Below, one piece after another: positions 14,865-22,697 of a stretch of DNA of 44,853 bases; position 1 is the first letter of the stretch, and each line of letters begins with the position of its first letter. The notes under the pieces are model-generated. The model was not told where the DNA came from and searched no databases. It saw nothing but the letters and a program-made list of their open reading frames with translations. The DNA lies in the NCBI RefSeq assembly GCF_016901955.1, contig NZ_JACJLC010000023.1, positions 1 to 44,853 on the forward strand, given 5' to 3'. The DNA comes from Pseudoflavonifractor phocaeensis. GTDB taxonomy: Bacteria; Bacillota; Clostridia; Oscillospirales; Oscillospiraceae. The translations under genes were made by a program, and so were the position numbers.

Positions 14865-16070
14865 TTGAAAAAGACAAAGAAACTGCTTGCGCTGCTGCTC
14901 ACGTTAGCCATGGTCTTTGGAATGGCTGCCTGTACCAGCACCACTCCCTCCGGCGAGAACACACAGACCCCAGCCGGGAACAGCTCCACGCCCTCGGGTA
15001 CTGAGGAGACTACCCCCGGCGGCGAGACCGAGGTCAAGATCCCCACTGAGCTGCTGGCCGAGGACGGCAGCTTCGAGATCGCCATGATCACCGACAAGGG
15101 CGATATCAACGACAAGTCCTTCAACCAGGGAACCTGGGAGGGCATTGTGGAGTACTGCCAGCAGAATGGCAAGACCTGCAAGTACTACAAGCCTGTGGAC
15201 GCCACCACCAACGACTATGTCACCGCCATTGAGCAGGCCATTGCCGACGGCGCCAAGGTGGTCGTCACCCCCGGTTATCTCTTTGAGGAGCCTGTTTATC
15301 TGGTGCAGGACAACAACCCTGACGTGAAGTTCATCCTCATCGATGGCAATCCCCACAACGCCGACTACAGCGACTACAAGACCGGCGACAACACCGTGGG
15401 TATCCTCTTCTCCGAGGAGCAGGCCGGTTACTTGGCCGGTTACGCCGCCGTGAAGGACGGCTACACCAAGCTGGGCTTCTTCGGCGGACAGCCTGTCCCC
15501 GCCGTTATCCGCTATGGCTATGGCTATGTCCAGGGCGCCAATGATGCCGCAGCCGAGCTGGGCATCACTGTGGAGATGCGCTACTTCAACACCGACGGCT
15601 TTGACGCCACCCCTGAGGCCCAGACCCGGGCCGCCGGCTGGTACAGCTCTGGTACTGAGATCATCTTTGGCTGTGGCGGCTCTGTGGGCAACTCCGTCAT
15701 GGCTGCCGCTGAGCAGAATAACGGTCTGGTCATCGGCGTGGACGTGGACCAGTCCCCCGAGTCCGACACCGTGGTGTCCTCTGCCATGAAGGGCCTGGCC
15801 TCTGCGGTGGAGCAGATGCTGGACTCCTACTACAACGACAACTTCTCTGTGGGCGGCCAGAACCTGACCCTGGGCGCCGCCGAGGACGCCGTCCAGCTGC
15901 CCATGGCTACCTCCAAGTGGAAGACCTTCTCCGAGGCCGACTATGAGGCCCTGTTTACCAAGCTGGCCAACGGCGAGATCACCCCGCAGAAGGATACCGA
16001 CGCCGACGGCAACGCCATTGCCTCCCCCAACGATCTGGGCTGCGCCAATGTGACCGTGACCGTGGAGTAA
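14865..16070 (+). CDS. BMP-family nucleoside-binding lipoprotein of an ABC importer
   Basis: A 401-residue extracellular substrate-binding lipoprotein. The signal peptide (MKKTKKLLALLLTLAMVFG) ends in lipobox MAAC, with the lipidated Cys at about residue 23. A Ser/Thr/Pro/Gly spacer follows, then the BMP domain with its opening ITDKGDINDKSFNQGTWEG. BMP proteins (PnrA, BmpA, NupN) bind purine or pyrimidine nucleosides. The start is TTG, supported by an AAGGGAAGG site; no better start is in frame. It lies in its own transcription unit, ended by a terminator, upstream of the matching ATPase and permeases. Confidence 0.94.
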   Translation: MKKTKKLLALLLTLAMVFGMAACTSTTPSGENTQTPAGNSSTPSGTEETTPGGETEVKIPTELLAEDGSFEIAMITDKGDINDKSFNQGTWEGIVEYCQQNGKTCKYYKPVDATTNDYVTAIEQAIADGAKVVVTPGYLFEEPVYLVQDNNPDVKFILIDGNPHNADYSDYKTGDNTVGILFSEEQAGYLAGYAAVKDGYTKLGFFGGQPVPAVIRYGYGYVQGANDAAAELGITVEMRYFNTDGFDATPEAQTRAAGWYSSGTEIIFGCGGSVGNSVMAAAEQNNGLVIGVDVDQSPESDTVVSSAMKGLASAVEQMLDSYYNDNFSVGGQNLTLGAAEDAVQLPMATSKWKTFSEADYEALFTKLANGEITPQKDTDADGNAIASPNDLGCANVTVTVE

Positions 16071-16084
16071 CGTTCAGTCCCAAT

Positions 16085-16116
16085 GGACGGGCCGTGTTTG
16101 CGGCCCGTCCATTTTT
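16085..16116 (+). terminator. terminator between the BMP lipoprotein and its ABC genes
   Basis: A perfect 10-bp stem (16085-16094 with 16101-16110, GGACGGGCCG/CGGCCCGTCC) has a TGTTTG loop and an ATTTTT tail. It allows the binding protein to be made in excess over the membrane components. Confidence 0.88.
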
Positions 16117-16134
16117 ATGTAACTGTACTTCTGC

Positions 16135-16163
16135 TTGCGTGAATGGCGGGAAAACGGTATAAT
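16135..16163 (+). promoter_or_regulatory. sigma-A promoter of the nucleoside ABC ATPase-permease unit
   Basis: TTGCGT (16135-16140) and TATAAT (16158-16163) are separated by 17 nt, right after the BMP terminator. Confidence 0.78.
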
Positions 16164-16236
16164 ACTGTTAAGTGAACGGGCAATTCCCGCCCGTGGCCCT
16201 ATCTGCGGAAAAGACGAAACAGAGGAGGGATGGCGG

Positions 16237-17766
16237 ATGAGCGAATATGTCATTGAAATGTGCCATATCACCAAGGAATTTCCTGGAATCATTGCCAATG
16301 ACGATATCACGCTCCAGCTGAAAAAAGGAGAGATCCACGCGCTGCTGGGCGAAAACGGCGCGGGGAAGTCCACCCTGATGAGCGTCCTCTTCGGGCTGTA
16401 TCAGCCGGAGAAGGGTGTCATCAAAAAGGAAGGCCGGGAGGTCAAGATCAAGGATCCCAACGACGCCAACGAGCTGGGCATCGGTATGGTGCACCAGCAT
16501 TTCAAGCTGGTGCACAACTTCACGGTGCTCCAAAATATCATCCTGGGAGTGGAAACCACCAGGGGCGGTTTCCTGAAAATGGATGAGGCTAGGAAAAAGG
16601 TGATGGACCTCTCCCGGCAGTACGGCCTGCGGGTGGACCCGGACGCCCTCATCGAGGACATTACCGTGGGGATGCAACAGCGGGTGGAGATCTTAAAAAT
16701 GCTCTACCGGGACAATGAGATCCTCATCTTTGACGAGCCCACCGCCGTCCTTACGCCCCAGGAGATCACTGAGCTGATGAAGATCATGAAGGGCTTGGCC
16801 GCCGAGGGGAAAAGCATCCTCTTCATCACCCACAAGCTCAACGAGATCAAAGAGGTGGCCGACCGCTGTACCGTTCTACGCAAGGGCAGGTATGTAGGCA
16901 CTGTGGAAGTGGCTCAGGTTTCCAAAGAAGAGATGAGCGAAATGATGGTGGGCCGCAAGGTGTCTCTCCGGGTGGAAAAGGCGGAGGCCCATCCCGGTGA
17001 GCAGGTGCTGGAGGTGGAAGGCCTGACCGTGGTCAACAGGGAGCACGGGAAAAAGGTGGTGGACAACGTCTCCTTCCAGGTGCGCCGGGGAGAGATCGTG
17101 TGTGTCGCCGGTATCGACGGTAACGGCCAGACCGAGCTGGTCCAGGCGCTCACCGGCCTGATTAAGACCGACGGGGGCACGGTAAAGCTGAAGGGGGCGG
17201 ACATAACCTACAGCTCCATCCGCCACCGCAACACCCACGGCATGGGCCACATCCCCGAGGACCGGCACAAGCACGGCCTGGTACTGGATTACCCCCTGTC
17301 CTACAACCTGGTGCTTCAGAGCTATTTTGAGCCGGAATACTGCCGGGGAGGCTTCTTGAAGTACGACAAGATCAACCAATACGCGGACAAGCTGATCCAG
17401 ACCTATGATATCCGCTCCGGCCAGGGAGGGCGCACCATTGCCCGCTCCATGTCGGGTGGCAACCAGCAGAAGGCTATTGTGGCCCGGGAGATCGACCGGG
17501 ATCCAGACCTGCTCATCGCCGTCCAGCCCACCCGTGGCCTGGATGTGGGCGCCATCGAGTATATCCATCGGCAGATCGTGGCCGAGCGGGACCAGAACAA
17601 GGGCGTTCTGCTCATCTCTCTGGAGCTGGACGAGGTGATGAACCTGTCCGACCGTATCCTGGTGATCTTTGAGGGACAGATTGTGGCCGATCTGGACCCC
17701 AAGACAGTGACCGTCCAGGAACTGGGCCTCTATATGGCAGGCTCTAAGCGAGAGGAGGGGAAATAA
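16237..17766 (+). CDS. nucleoside ABC importer, double ATPase subunit
   Basis: A 509-residue protein with two ABC domains in tandem, the form used by sugar and BMP nucleoside importers. Domain one (about 1-240) has Walker A GENGAGKST, a degenerate signature (TVGMQQRVEILK) and Walker B ILIFDEPTA. Domain two (about 260-509) has an altered Walker A (GIDGNGQTEL), signature SMSGGNQQK and Walker B LLIAVQPTRGLD. Such asymmetry is normal for this family (NupO/YufO-like). The frame is open from 16135, but the promoter is there and ATG 16237 has a GAGGAGGG site. The permease ATG follows the stop directly. Confidence 0.94.
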   Translation: MSEYVIEMCHITKEFPGIIANDDITLQLKKGEIHALLGENGAGKSTLMSVLFGLYQPEKGVIKKEGREVKIKDPNDANELGIGMVHQHFKLVHNFTVLQNIILGVETTRGGFLKMDEARKKVMDLSRQYGLRVDPDALIEDITVGMQQRVEILKMLYRDNEILIFDEPTAVLTPQEITELMKIMKGLAAEGKSILFITHKLNEIKEVADRCTVLRKGRYVGTVEVAQVSKEEMSEMMVGRKVSLRVEKAEAHPGEQVLEVEGLTVVNREHGKKVVDNVSFQVRRGEIVCVAGIDGNGQTELVQALTGLIKTDGGTVKLKGADITYSSIRHRNTHGMGHIPEDRHKHGLVLDYPLSYNLVLQSYFEPEYCRGGFLKYDKINQYADKLIQTYDIRSGQGGRTIARSMSGGNQQKAIVAREIDRDPDLLIAVQPTRGLDVGAIEYIHRQIVAERDQNKGVLLISLELDEVMNLSDRILVIFEGQIVADLDPKTVTVQELGLYMAGSKREEGK

Positions 17767-18927
17767 ATGAAGGACAAAGGTCTGGGCAATCCTCTCCAGC
17801 GGCAGGGGGTACAAAATACCATCGCTGCCATCATTGCTATTTTCATCGGTATGGCGGTAGGGCTTATCGTCCTGCTGTTCACAGACGTGTCCCGGGCGGG
17901 GGAGGGTATGCTGGCTATCCTCACCGGAGGCGTGTCCGATCTGAAGAACCTGGGGCAGGTGCTCTACTATGCTACTCCCCTCATTATGACCGGCCTGTCG
18001 GTGGGCTTTGCCAAAAAGACCGGCCTGTTCAATATCGGTGCCTCCGGCCAGTATATGATGGGGGCTTTCGCCGCTGTCTACGTGGGGGTCAAGTGGACCT
18101 TTCTGCCGGCAGGGCTCCACTGTCTGGCCGCGATTCTGGCCGCCTGCCTGTTCGGGGCGGTGTGGGGCATTTTGCCTGGGGTGCTCAAGGCCTGGCGGGG
18201 GATCAACGAGGTCATCACCTGCATCATGATGAACTATATTGCCATGAGCATGTCCAACCAACTCATTCGTTCCTTTATTTACGACCGGGCCAAGAACCAA
18301 TCCTTCCGGCCCGCCGCCACAGCGGAGCTGCCCAAGCTGGGCTTTGACAAAATCTTTGTGGTGGAGGGGGGGACCCCTTCCAGTGTGAATGCCGGTATCC
18401 TGGTGGCTATTTTGCTGGCGGTGGTGGTGTGGATCATCCTGGAGAAGACCAGGATGGGCTATGAGCTGAAGGCCTGCGGGTTCAACAAAGATGCCGCCAA
18501 GTACGCCGGCATCAGCGAGAAGCGCAACATCGTCCAGGCCATGGTGATTTCCGGGGCCTTGGCGGGCATCGGCGGCGGCCTGAACTATCTGGCCGGCGCC
18601 GGGACCGGCATCATGGTGTCCGATACTCTGGCCCAGCAGGGATTTGACGGTATCGCTGTGGCTCTGCTGGGTATGTCCAACCCCATTGCCATCATCTTTA
18701 CCGGTATTCTCATGGCCTATCTGACAGTGGGCGGCCTTGCCATGCAGAGCTTTGGTTTTGTCTCCCAGGTTATTACCATCATTACCTCGGTGATCGTCTA
18801 CTTTGCCGCCTTCATCCTCTTCTTCAGCCAGATCATCGCCAAGCTGGCCAAGGGGAAGGAGCGGAGCAACGCCAACGCCGAAAGTCCACCCCCGGCTGAC
18901 CTGGGGAAAGGAGGTGAGGGCGTGTGA
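17767..18927 (+). CDS. nucleoside ABC importer, permease 1
   Basis: A 386-residue membrane protein of the branched-chain/ribose-type permease family, similar to NupP/YufP. Several hydrophobic helices begin at about residue 18. The family signature lies in ACGFNKDAAKYAGI and GALAGIGGGLNYLAGAGTG. The C-terminal 25 residues are hydrophilic (ERSNANAESPPPADLGKGGEG) and partly arise because the coding sequence runs through the ribosome site of the next gene. It overlaps that gene by 4 nt (GTGA). Confidence 0.93.
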   Translation: MKDKGLGNPLQRQGVQNTIAAIIAIFIGMAVGLIVLLFTDVSRAGEGMLAILTGGVSDLKNLGQVLYYATPLIMTGLSVGFAKKTGLFNIGASGQYMMGAFAAVYVGVKWTFLPAGLHCLAAILAACLFGAVWGILPGVLKAWRGINEVITCIMMNYIAMSMSNQLIRSFIYDRAKNQSFRPAATAELPKLGFDKIFVVEGGTPSSVNAGILVAILLAVVVWIILEKTRMGYELKACGFNKDAAKYAGISEKRNIVQAMVISGALAGIGGGLNYLAGAGTGIMVSDTLAQQGFDGIAVALLGMSNPIAIIFTGILMAYLTVGGLAMQSFGFVSQVITIITSVIVYFAAFILFFSQIIAKLAKGKERSNANAESPPPADLGKGGEGV

Positions 18928-19886
18928 GTGGTCTTGACCTGATCATCTTCCTGGTACAGCAGACCATGACCTTTGCCATCCCCCTGCTGGTGGTGGCTCT
19001 GGGCGGCCTGTTCGCTGAGCGTTCGGGCATTGTCAACATCGCCCTGGACGGTATCATGATCATCGGCGCCTTCGCCGGGATCCTGTTCATGCACATGATG
19101 CAGTTTACCGTCACCGGCCAGGGCATCCTGTTGCTCTCTCTGGTGGTGGCCGCCGTGTCCGGTGTGGTCATCAGTCTGGTCCACGCCTTTGCCTCCATTA
19201 ACATGAAGGCCGACCAGACCATCTCGGGCACTGCCATCAACACCTTTGCCCCCGCCTTTGCCATCTATGTGGCCCGTATGCTGGTGGGGGTGCAGCAGGT
19301 CACCTTTAAAAATGATTTCCTTATCCAGAAGGTACCCCTGCTGGGGGATATCCCGGTGCTGGGCCCCATGTTCTTCCAGAAGGCCTATATCACCACCTAT
19401 CTGGGGATAGCCATCCTGGTGCTCTCCTGGGTGGTGCTGTACAAGACCCGGTTTGGCCTGCGGCTGCGGGCCTGCGGCGAGCATCCCCAGGCCGCCGATT
19501 CAGTGGGTATCAATGTGTATAAGATGCGCTACGCCGGCACCCTGATCTCGGGAGCCCTGGCGGGCATCGGCGGGGTGATCTTTGTGGTGCCCACCTCGGT
19601 GAACTTTAACGCCACCGTGTCGGGCTACGGCTTTTTGGCCTTGGCGGTGCTCATTTTCGGCCAGTGGAAACCGGGCCGTATCCTCTTTGCCGCCATCTTC
19701 TTTGGTTTTATGAAGACCCTGTCGGTGACCTACGCCAACATCCCCTTCCTGGCGGGGCTGGGCCTGTCCAGCGATATCTACAAGATGATCCCCTATGTGG
19801 CCACCCTCATTGTGTTGGCCTTTACGTCCAAAAAATCTGCCGCCCCCAGAGCGGAGGGCATCCCCTACGACAAGGGCGAGCGGTGA
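18924..19886 (+). CDS. nucleoside ABC importer, permease 2
   Basis: A 320-residue permease similar to NupQ/YufQ, the partner of the preceding permease. The N-terminal region GLFAERSGIVNIALDGIM and the later ACGEHPQAADSVGINVYKMR are characteristic of this family. About ten hydrophobic segments are visible. The start is GTG inside a GTGA overlap with permease 1 and follows an AAAGGAGGTGAG ribosome site. It is the last gene of the importer unit. Confidence 0.93.
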   Translation: MSGLDLIIFLVQQTMTFAIPLLVVALGGLFAERSGIVNIALDGIMIIGAFAGILFMHMMQFTVTGQGILLLSLVVAAVSGVVISLVHAFASINMKADQTISGTAINTFAPAFAIYVARMLVGVQQVTFKNDFLIQKVPLLGDIPVLGPMFFQKAYITTYLGIAILVLSWVVLYKTRFGLRLRACGEHPQAADSVGINVYKMRYAGTLISGALAGIGGVIFVVPTSVNFNATVSGYGFLALAVLIFGQWKPGRILFAAIFFGFMKTLSVTYANIPFLAGLGLSSDIYKMIPYVATLIVLAFTSKKSAAPRAEGIPYDKGER

Positions 19887-19895
19887 TTGAGACCG

Positions 19896-19928
19896 AAAGG
19901 GAAAGGGGCGGAAGCCCCTTTCCCTTTT
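19896..19928 (+). terminator. terminator of the nucleoside importer unit
   Basis: A 14-bp stem (AAAGGGAAAGGGGC at 19896-19909, paired with 19914-19927) has a GGAA loop and a short TTTT end. It lies just 20 nt before the next gene start. Confidence 0.82.
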
Positions 19929-19948
19929 GAATAAAGGAGTGTATGTAC

Positions 19949-20413
19949 ATGGTTACTATGGCACAGCGGATTGAAGCCCTGCGGGACGAGGCGGGGCTGT
20001 CCCGCCCCGCTCTGTCGGCAGCGGTGGGCTTTCCCAAAAACGCCATTGAGAAGTTTGAGACCGGTCGGGCCACCCCTACCAAGGAGCAGCAGGAGAAGCT
20101 GGCGGCCTATTTCGGGGTCTCCATTTTCTACCTCAGGGGAGAAAGCAGCGACCGCACCCGGCAGGAGGACTGGATGAGCGGAGCCCTCACCAGCCGGGAG
20201 GAGGAACCGGTATACCGGCCCGCCCCTCCTCCCAAACGACCCAAACCGGAGCCGGCCTCTATGGGTGGCGGAGCCACCATGCTGGACGCCCTCTTTGCCA
20301 CCCGGCAAGCCAAGGAGCAGTTCAAGGCCATGGTGCTGGAGGTCCTCCGCTCTCCCGAGGGACAGGAGATCATCGCCCAGGCGGTGTGGAAAGAGCTGGC
20401 CAAGCGCAAATAA
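19949..20413 (+). CDS. XRE-family helix-turn-helix regulator
   Basis: A 154-residue protein with an N-terminal HTH (about 5-58; RIEALRDEAGLSRPALSAAV with KNAIEKFETGRATP). A Pro-rich linker follows (about 85-105) and a helical C-terminal region. The target is unknown. The first possible ATG (19943) is only 3 nt from AAAGGAG, so ATG 19949, 9 nt from it, is preferred. There is no room for a separate promoter after the importer terminator, so expression may depend on read-through from the nucleoside transporter genes. Confidence 0.8.
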   Translation: MVTMAQRIEALRDEAGLSRPALSAAVGFPKNAIEKFETGRATPTKEQQEKLAAYFGVSIFYLRGESSDRTRQEDWMSGALTSREEEPVYRPAPPPKRPKPEPASMGGGATMLDALFATRQAKEQFKAMVLEVLRSPEGQEIIAQAVWKELAKRK

Positions 20414-20458
20414 CATAAAAAGTCCGCGGATCCAAAAGATCTGCGGACTTTTTATGTT
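20412..20458. terminator. bidirectional terminator between the XRE gene and the sialic-acid locus
   Basis: A 16-bp perfect stem (AACATAAAAAGTCCGC at 20412-20427 with 20443-20458) includes A and T tracts on both sides. It covers the stop codons of both convergent genes. Confidence 0.85.
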
Positions 20459-21122
20459 ACTCAGGAAAAAGTGTGGGGATAAGCTCTGCCAGAGCAGCAG
20501 CCAGCCGTGCGTGGGCCGCCCGGGTCAGGTGCATAAAGTCAATCTGGTTGCAGGTGAGCCCCAGGGTGTTGGCGTCTAGAAAGTGGCAGCTGTTGCGCAC
20601 GGCCACCTCGTGGTACACCGGGGCCAGCCCCCGGGTAATTTCCACGCAGCGAGGGCCCATCTCATGAGCCACCGGGGAAGTGTGCACTCCTGGCTCGATG
20701 GTCTTGGGGGCTACGATGAGAATGTTGGGCTTCTCGCCTCCCCAGCAGTCGGTGACCATGGCCTGCTGTACCAGCCGTTCCATGCCCCGGCCGATAACGT
20801 GTGGATTGGTGGCGAACCGTTCCTTGGCGTCGTTGGTGCCCAGCATGACCACCAGCAGGTGGATGGGGCGGTGGCTTTTCAGGATGGGCCGCAGGTGTGC
20901 CAGAGCGGACAACCCTTCCTCCACCGGATCGTCAAAGACGGTGGTGCGCCCCGACATACCCTCCTCGATAACCAAATAGCCCTCCCCCAGGGCCTTTTGC
21001 AACAGGCAAGGCCAACGTTCCGCCTCGTTGAACCGGCGAAGGGCTCCGTCGGCCCCGTCGGCGGGGTCGGCGCAGTAACCGTGGGTATTGGAGTCCCCCA
21101 GACAAAGGATGTGCCGGCGCAC
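20457..21122 (-). CDS. SGNH/GDSL hydrolase, possible sialic-acid O-acetylesterase
   Basis: A 221-residue SGNH hydrolase. Block I is ILCLGDSNTHGY with the nucleophile serine. Block II Gly lies in EEGMSGRTT, block III Asn in MLGTNDAKERF, and block V Asp-x-x-His in QIDFMHL. EEGMSGRTTVFDDP places it near arylesterase/acyltransferases of the MsAcT type. There is no signal peptide. It starts at GTG directly after the TAA of the ROK kinase gene, so the two are translationally linked. Removal of O-acetyl groups from imported sialic acids would fit the locus; that role is inferred from position only. Confidence 0.88.
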   Translation of the reverse strand: MRRHILCLGDSNTHGYCADPADGADGALRRFNEAERWPCLLQKALGEGYLVIEEGMSGRTTVFDDPVEEGLSALAHLRPILKSHRPIHLLVVMLGTNDAKERFATNPHVIGRGMERLVQQAMVTDCWGGEKPNILIVAPKTIEPGVHTSPVAHEMGPRCVEITRGLAPVYHEVAVRNSCHFLDANTLGLTCNQIDFMHLTRAAHARLAAALAELIPTLFPE

Positions 21123-22502
21123 TTACTTGATCTCAGGCAGGGAGGCGGCGGCCACGGACTGGCCCACCCGGCGGGCCTTCTCGTCAGGCAGGGTGGGGTT
21201 GATCTTGTCGGCGATCTCCGGATACTCGTCGGCCAGGACGTTCTTACAGGTCTCCAGAATGATGTCGCCGCCCTTACCGGACATGACCCGGCCCAGCAGC
21301 AGCACGTGCTTGAAGCCGTAGAAGTGGTGATACAGAGCCAGGGAGTGGCCCAGGTATACGCCGATGGAGCGGTAAAGAGCGGCGGCGCCGGGGGTGTCCT
21401 CCTCCATGGCCTTCTGGACCACCTTCAGCTTCTCGGCGGGGGAGAGGGCGGGGTCCAGCTCGATGCCGGCGGCGGGAGCCAGCTTGATAACGCCGTCCTG
21501 AGAGAAATACTTCACGCCGCAGCCGATGTCCCCGGACCACTCATCCTCCATGGCGTCGGGGGACACGTCCACGGGGGCGAAGGCCAGCTCGTTGAGCCAG
21601 CCGGTAATGTTACCGTTAGCGTCCACAAAGCCCACGGCCTCGCTGGTGCCCATGGCGATACCCAGGATATTGTTCTCCTCCAGGCTCATGGCGCCGGCCA
21701 GGGCGGACACGTCGCCATCGTTGGCCACCACGTAGGGTACGTCGCCGAAGGTGTCCTTGATAGCCCGGATGTAGATGTCCTTCACCTTGGCGTCAAAGTC
21801 CTCCTTGGGCACCTTCAGGAAGAGGGAGGCCACCATGGTGCGGTTCTCGATGTAGATGCCGGCGGAGGACACGCCCACCGCGTCCACCCGGGGCATATGC
21901 TCGGCGGCGGACTTGAGGGCGGCCACGATGCCGTCATAGTGGTAGTCGGGGTCGGCGGTGGTCTTGGGGAACCAGACGACCTCCTCGGAGAAAACGGGCT
22001 GGCCGTCGATGACGGCGGATACCTTGCGGTCGGAGCCGCCGGCGTCAAAGCCGATGCGGCAGCCGGCCAGGTGGCGGCCCACCGCCTGGGGGTTACTGTA
22101 CTCGGCGGGGACCTGGTCGCAGTACACCACCTCAAAGGGCTTTTCATACACATTGGACATGAAGTCGGCGTCAAAGGCCCGTTTGCCGCCCACACAGTAG
22201 GTGGCCTTCATGGACTCGTAGATATCCTTATCGCCGCTGATGTACACCTTGAAGCCGCCCATGTACCACAGCATGGACTTGATGATACGGTCCACATAAT
22301 AGCGGTCAGCCTCCGCCATGTCGGGGGTGCCGTGGATGAAAGTCTTGTAGACGGCCACCTCGCCGCCGGCCCGCTCCACAGCCAGGTCCAGAGGCTTCTT
22401 GGCATCCTTCAAAAAGGAGGCGCGGAATTTGCCCAGGGGGAGGAAGCCGGGGTCCAGTTCAGGGACATTTTTGACGGGAACTTCAATTCCAAGATGTTTC
22501 AT
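21123..22502 (-). CDS. divergent ROK-family kinase, probable GlcNAc or ManNAc kinase
   Basis: A 459-residue protein, about 150 longer than usual ROK kinases. The ROK part starts at about residue 147: phosphate loop GFDAGGSDRKVSAVIDG, catalytic-region VANDGDVSALAGAM, and GIAMGTSEAVGFVDANGNI. The zinc cluster (CxCGxxGC) normally near WSGDIGCGVKY is absent. The first 145 residues have no domain I recognise; they include ERAGGEVAVYKTFIHG and a Tyr-rich helix. ATG 22502 has GGAGG 7 nt upstream, so the open frame to 22538 is not used. Next to an AGE epimerase and NanA it most likely phosphorylates GlcNAc or ManNAc. Confidence 0.8.
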   Translation of the reverse strand: MKHLGIEVPVKNVPELDPGFLPLGKFRASFLKDAKKPLDLAVERAGGEVAVYKTFIHGTPDMAEADRYYVDRIIKSMLWYMGGFKVYISGDKDIYESMKATYCVGGKRAFDADFMSNVYEKPFEVVYCDQVPAEYSNPQAVGRHLAGCRIGFDAGGSDRKVSAVIDGQPVFSEEVVWFPKTTADPDYHYDGIVAALKSAAEHMPRVDAVGVSSAGIYIENRTMVASLFLKVPKEDFDAKVKDIYIRAIKDTFGDVPYVVANDGDVSALAGAMSLEENNILGIAMGTSEAVGFVDANGNITGWLNELAFAPVDVSPDAMEDEWSGDIGCGVKYFSQDGVIKLAPAAGIELDPALSPAEKLKVVQKAMEEDTPGAAALYRSIGVYLGHSLALYHHFYGFKHVLLLGRVMSGKGGDIILETCKNVLADEYPEIADKINPTLPDEKARRVGQSVAAASLPEIK

Positions 22503-22598
22503 ATGGAGATCCTCCTTGCATTTGTGGGAAGCAGACAAATCGCTCTACGTATAGGCTATCAGCTTTTTTAAATCTGTCAAGGGAATTTTCACATTTCT

Positions 22599-22611
22599 GA
22601 AAATAATTTTC
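22599..22611. promoter_or_regulatory. probable RpiR operator, copy 1
   Basis: GAAAATAATTTTC is a perfect palindrome about a central A, of the GAAA-n-TTTC type bound by RpiR proteins. It ends 10 nt before the -35 box of the AGE promoter. A copy with one change is at 24793-24805, before the second promoter of the locus. Confidence 0.65.
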
Positions 22612-22621
22612 TAAAATTCTC

Positions 22622-22650
22622 TTGACGGGAACTGTACCGACAGGTATGAT
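22622..22650 (+). promoter_or_regulatory. sigma-A promoter of the AGE-rpiR unit
   Basis: TTGACG (22622-22627) and TATGAT (22645-22650) are separated by 17 nt. The start point is about 40 nt before the AGE gene. Confidence 0.75.
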
Positions 22651-22697
22651 GAACGTAACGGGAGGGCTCTCCCAATCATGAAAGGTGGACTGATACA

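Larger units (their letters stand above)
22503..22697. promoter_or_regulatory. divergent control region of the sialic-acid locus
   Basis: This 195-bp AT-rich region separates the ROK kinase from the AGE epimerase. It holds the rightward promoter, a perfect 13-bp palindrome, and on the - strand a consensus TTGACA (22580-22575). No well-spaced -10 follows that -35; a TATACG at 22553-22548 is 21 nt away. Divergent transcription under one operator is likely. Confidence 0.6.

Noticed and set aside
20583-22571. 662-codon open frame on the + strand
   Set aside because: It is antisense to the SGNH and ROK genes, with low-complexity His/Gly/Val-rich translation typical of shadow frames.
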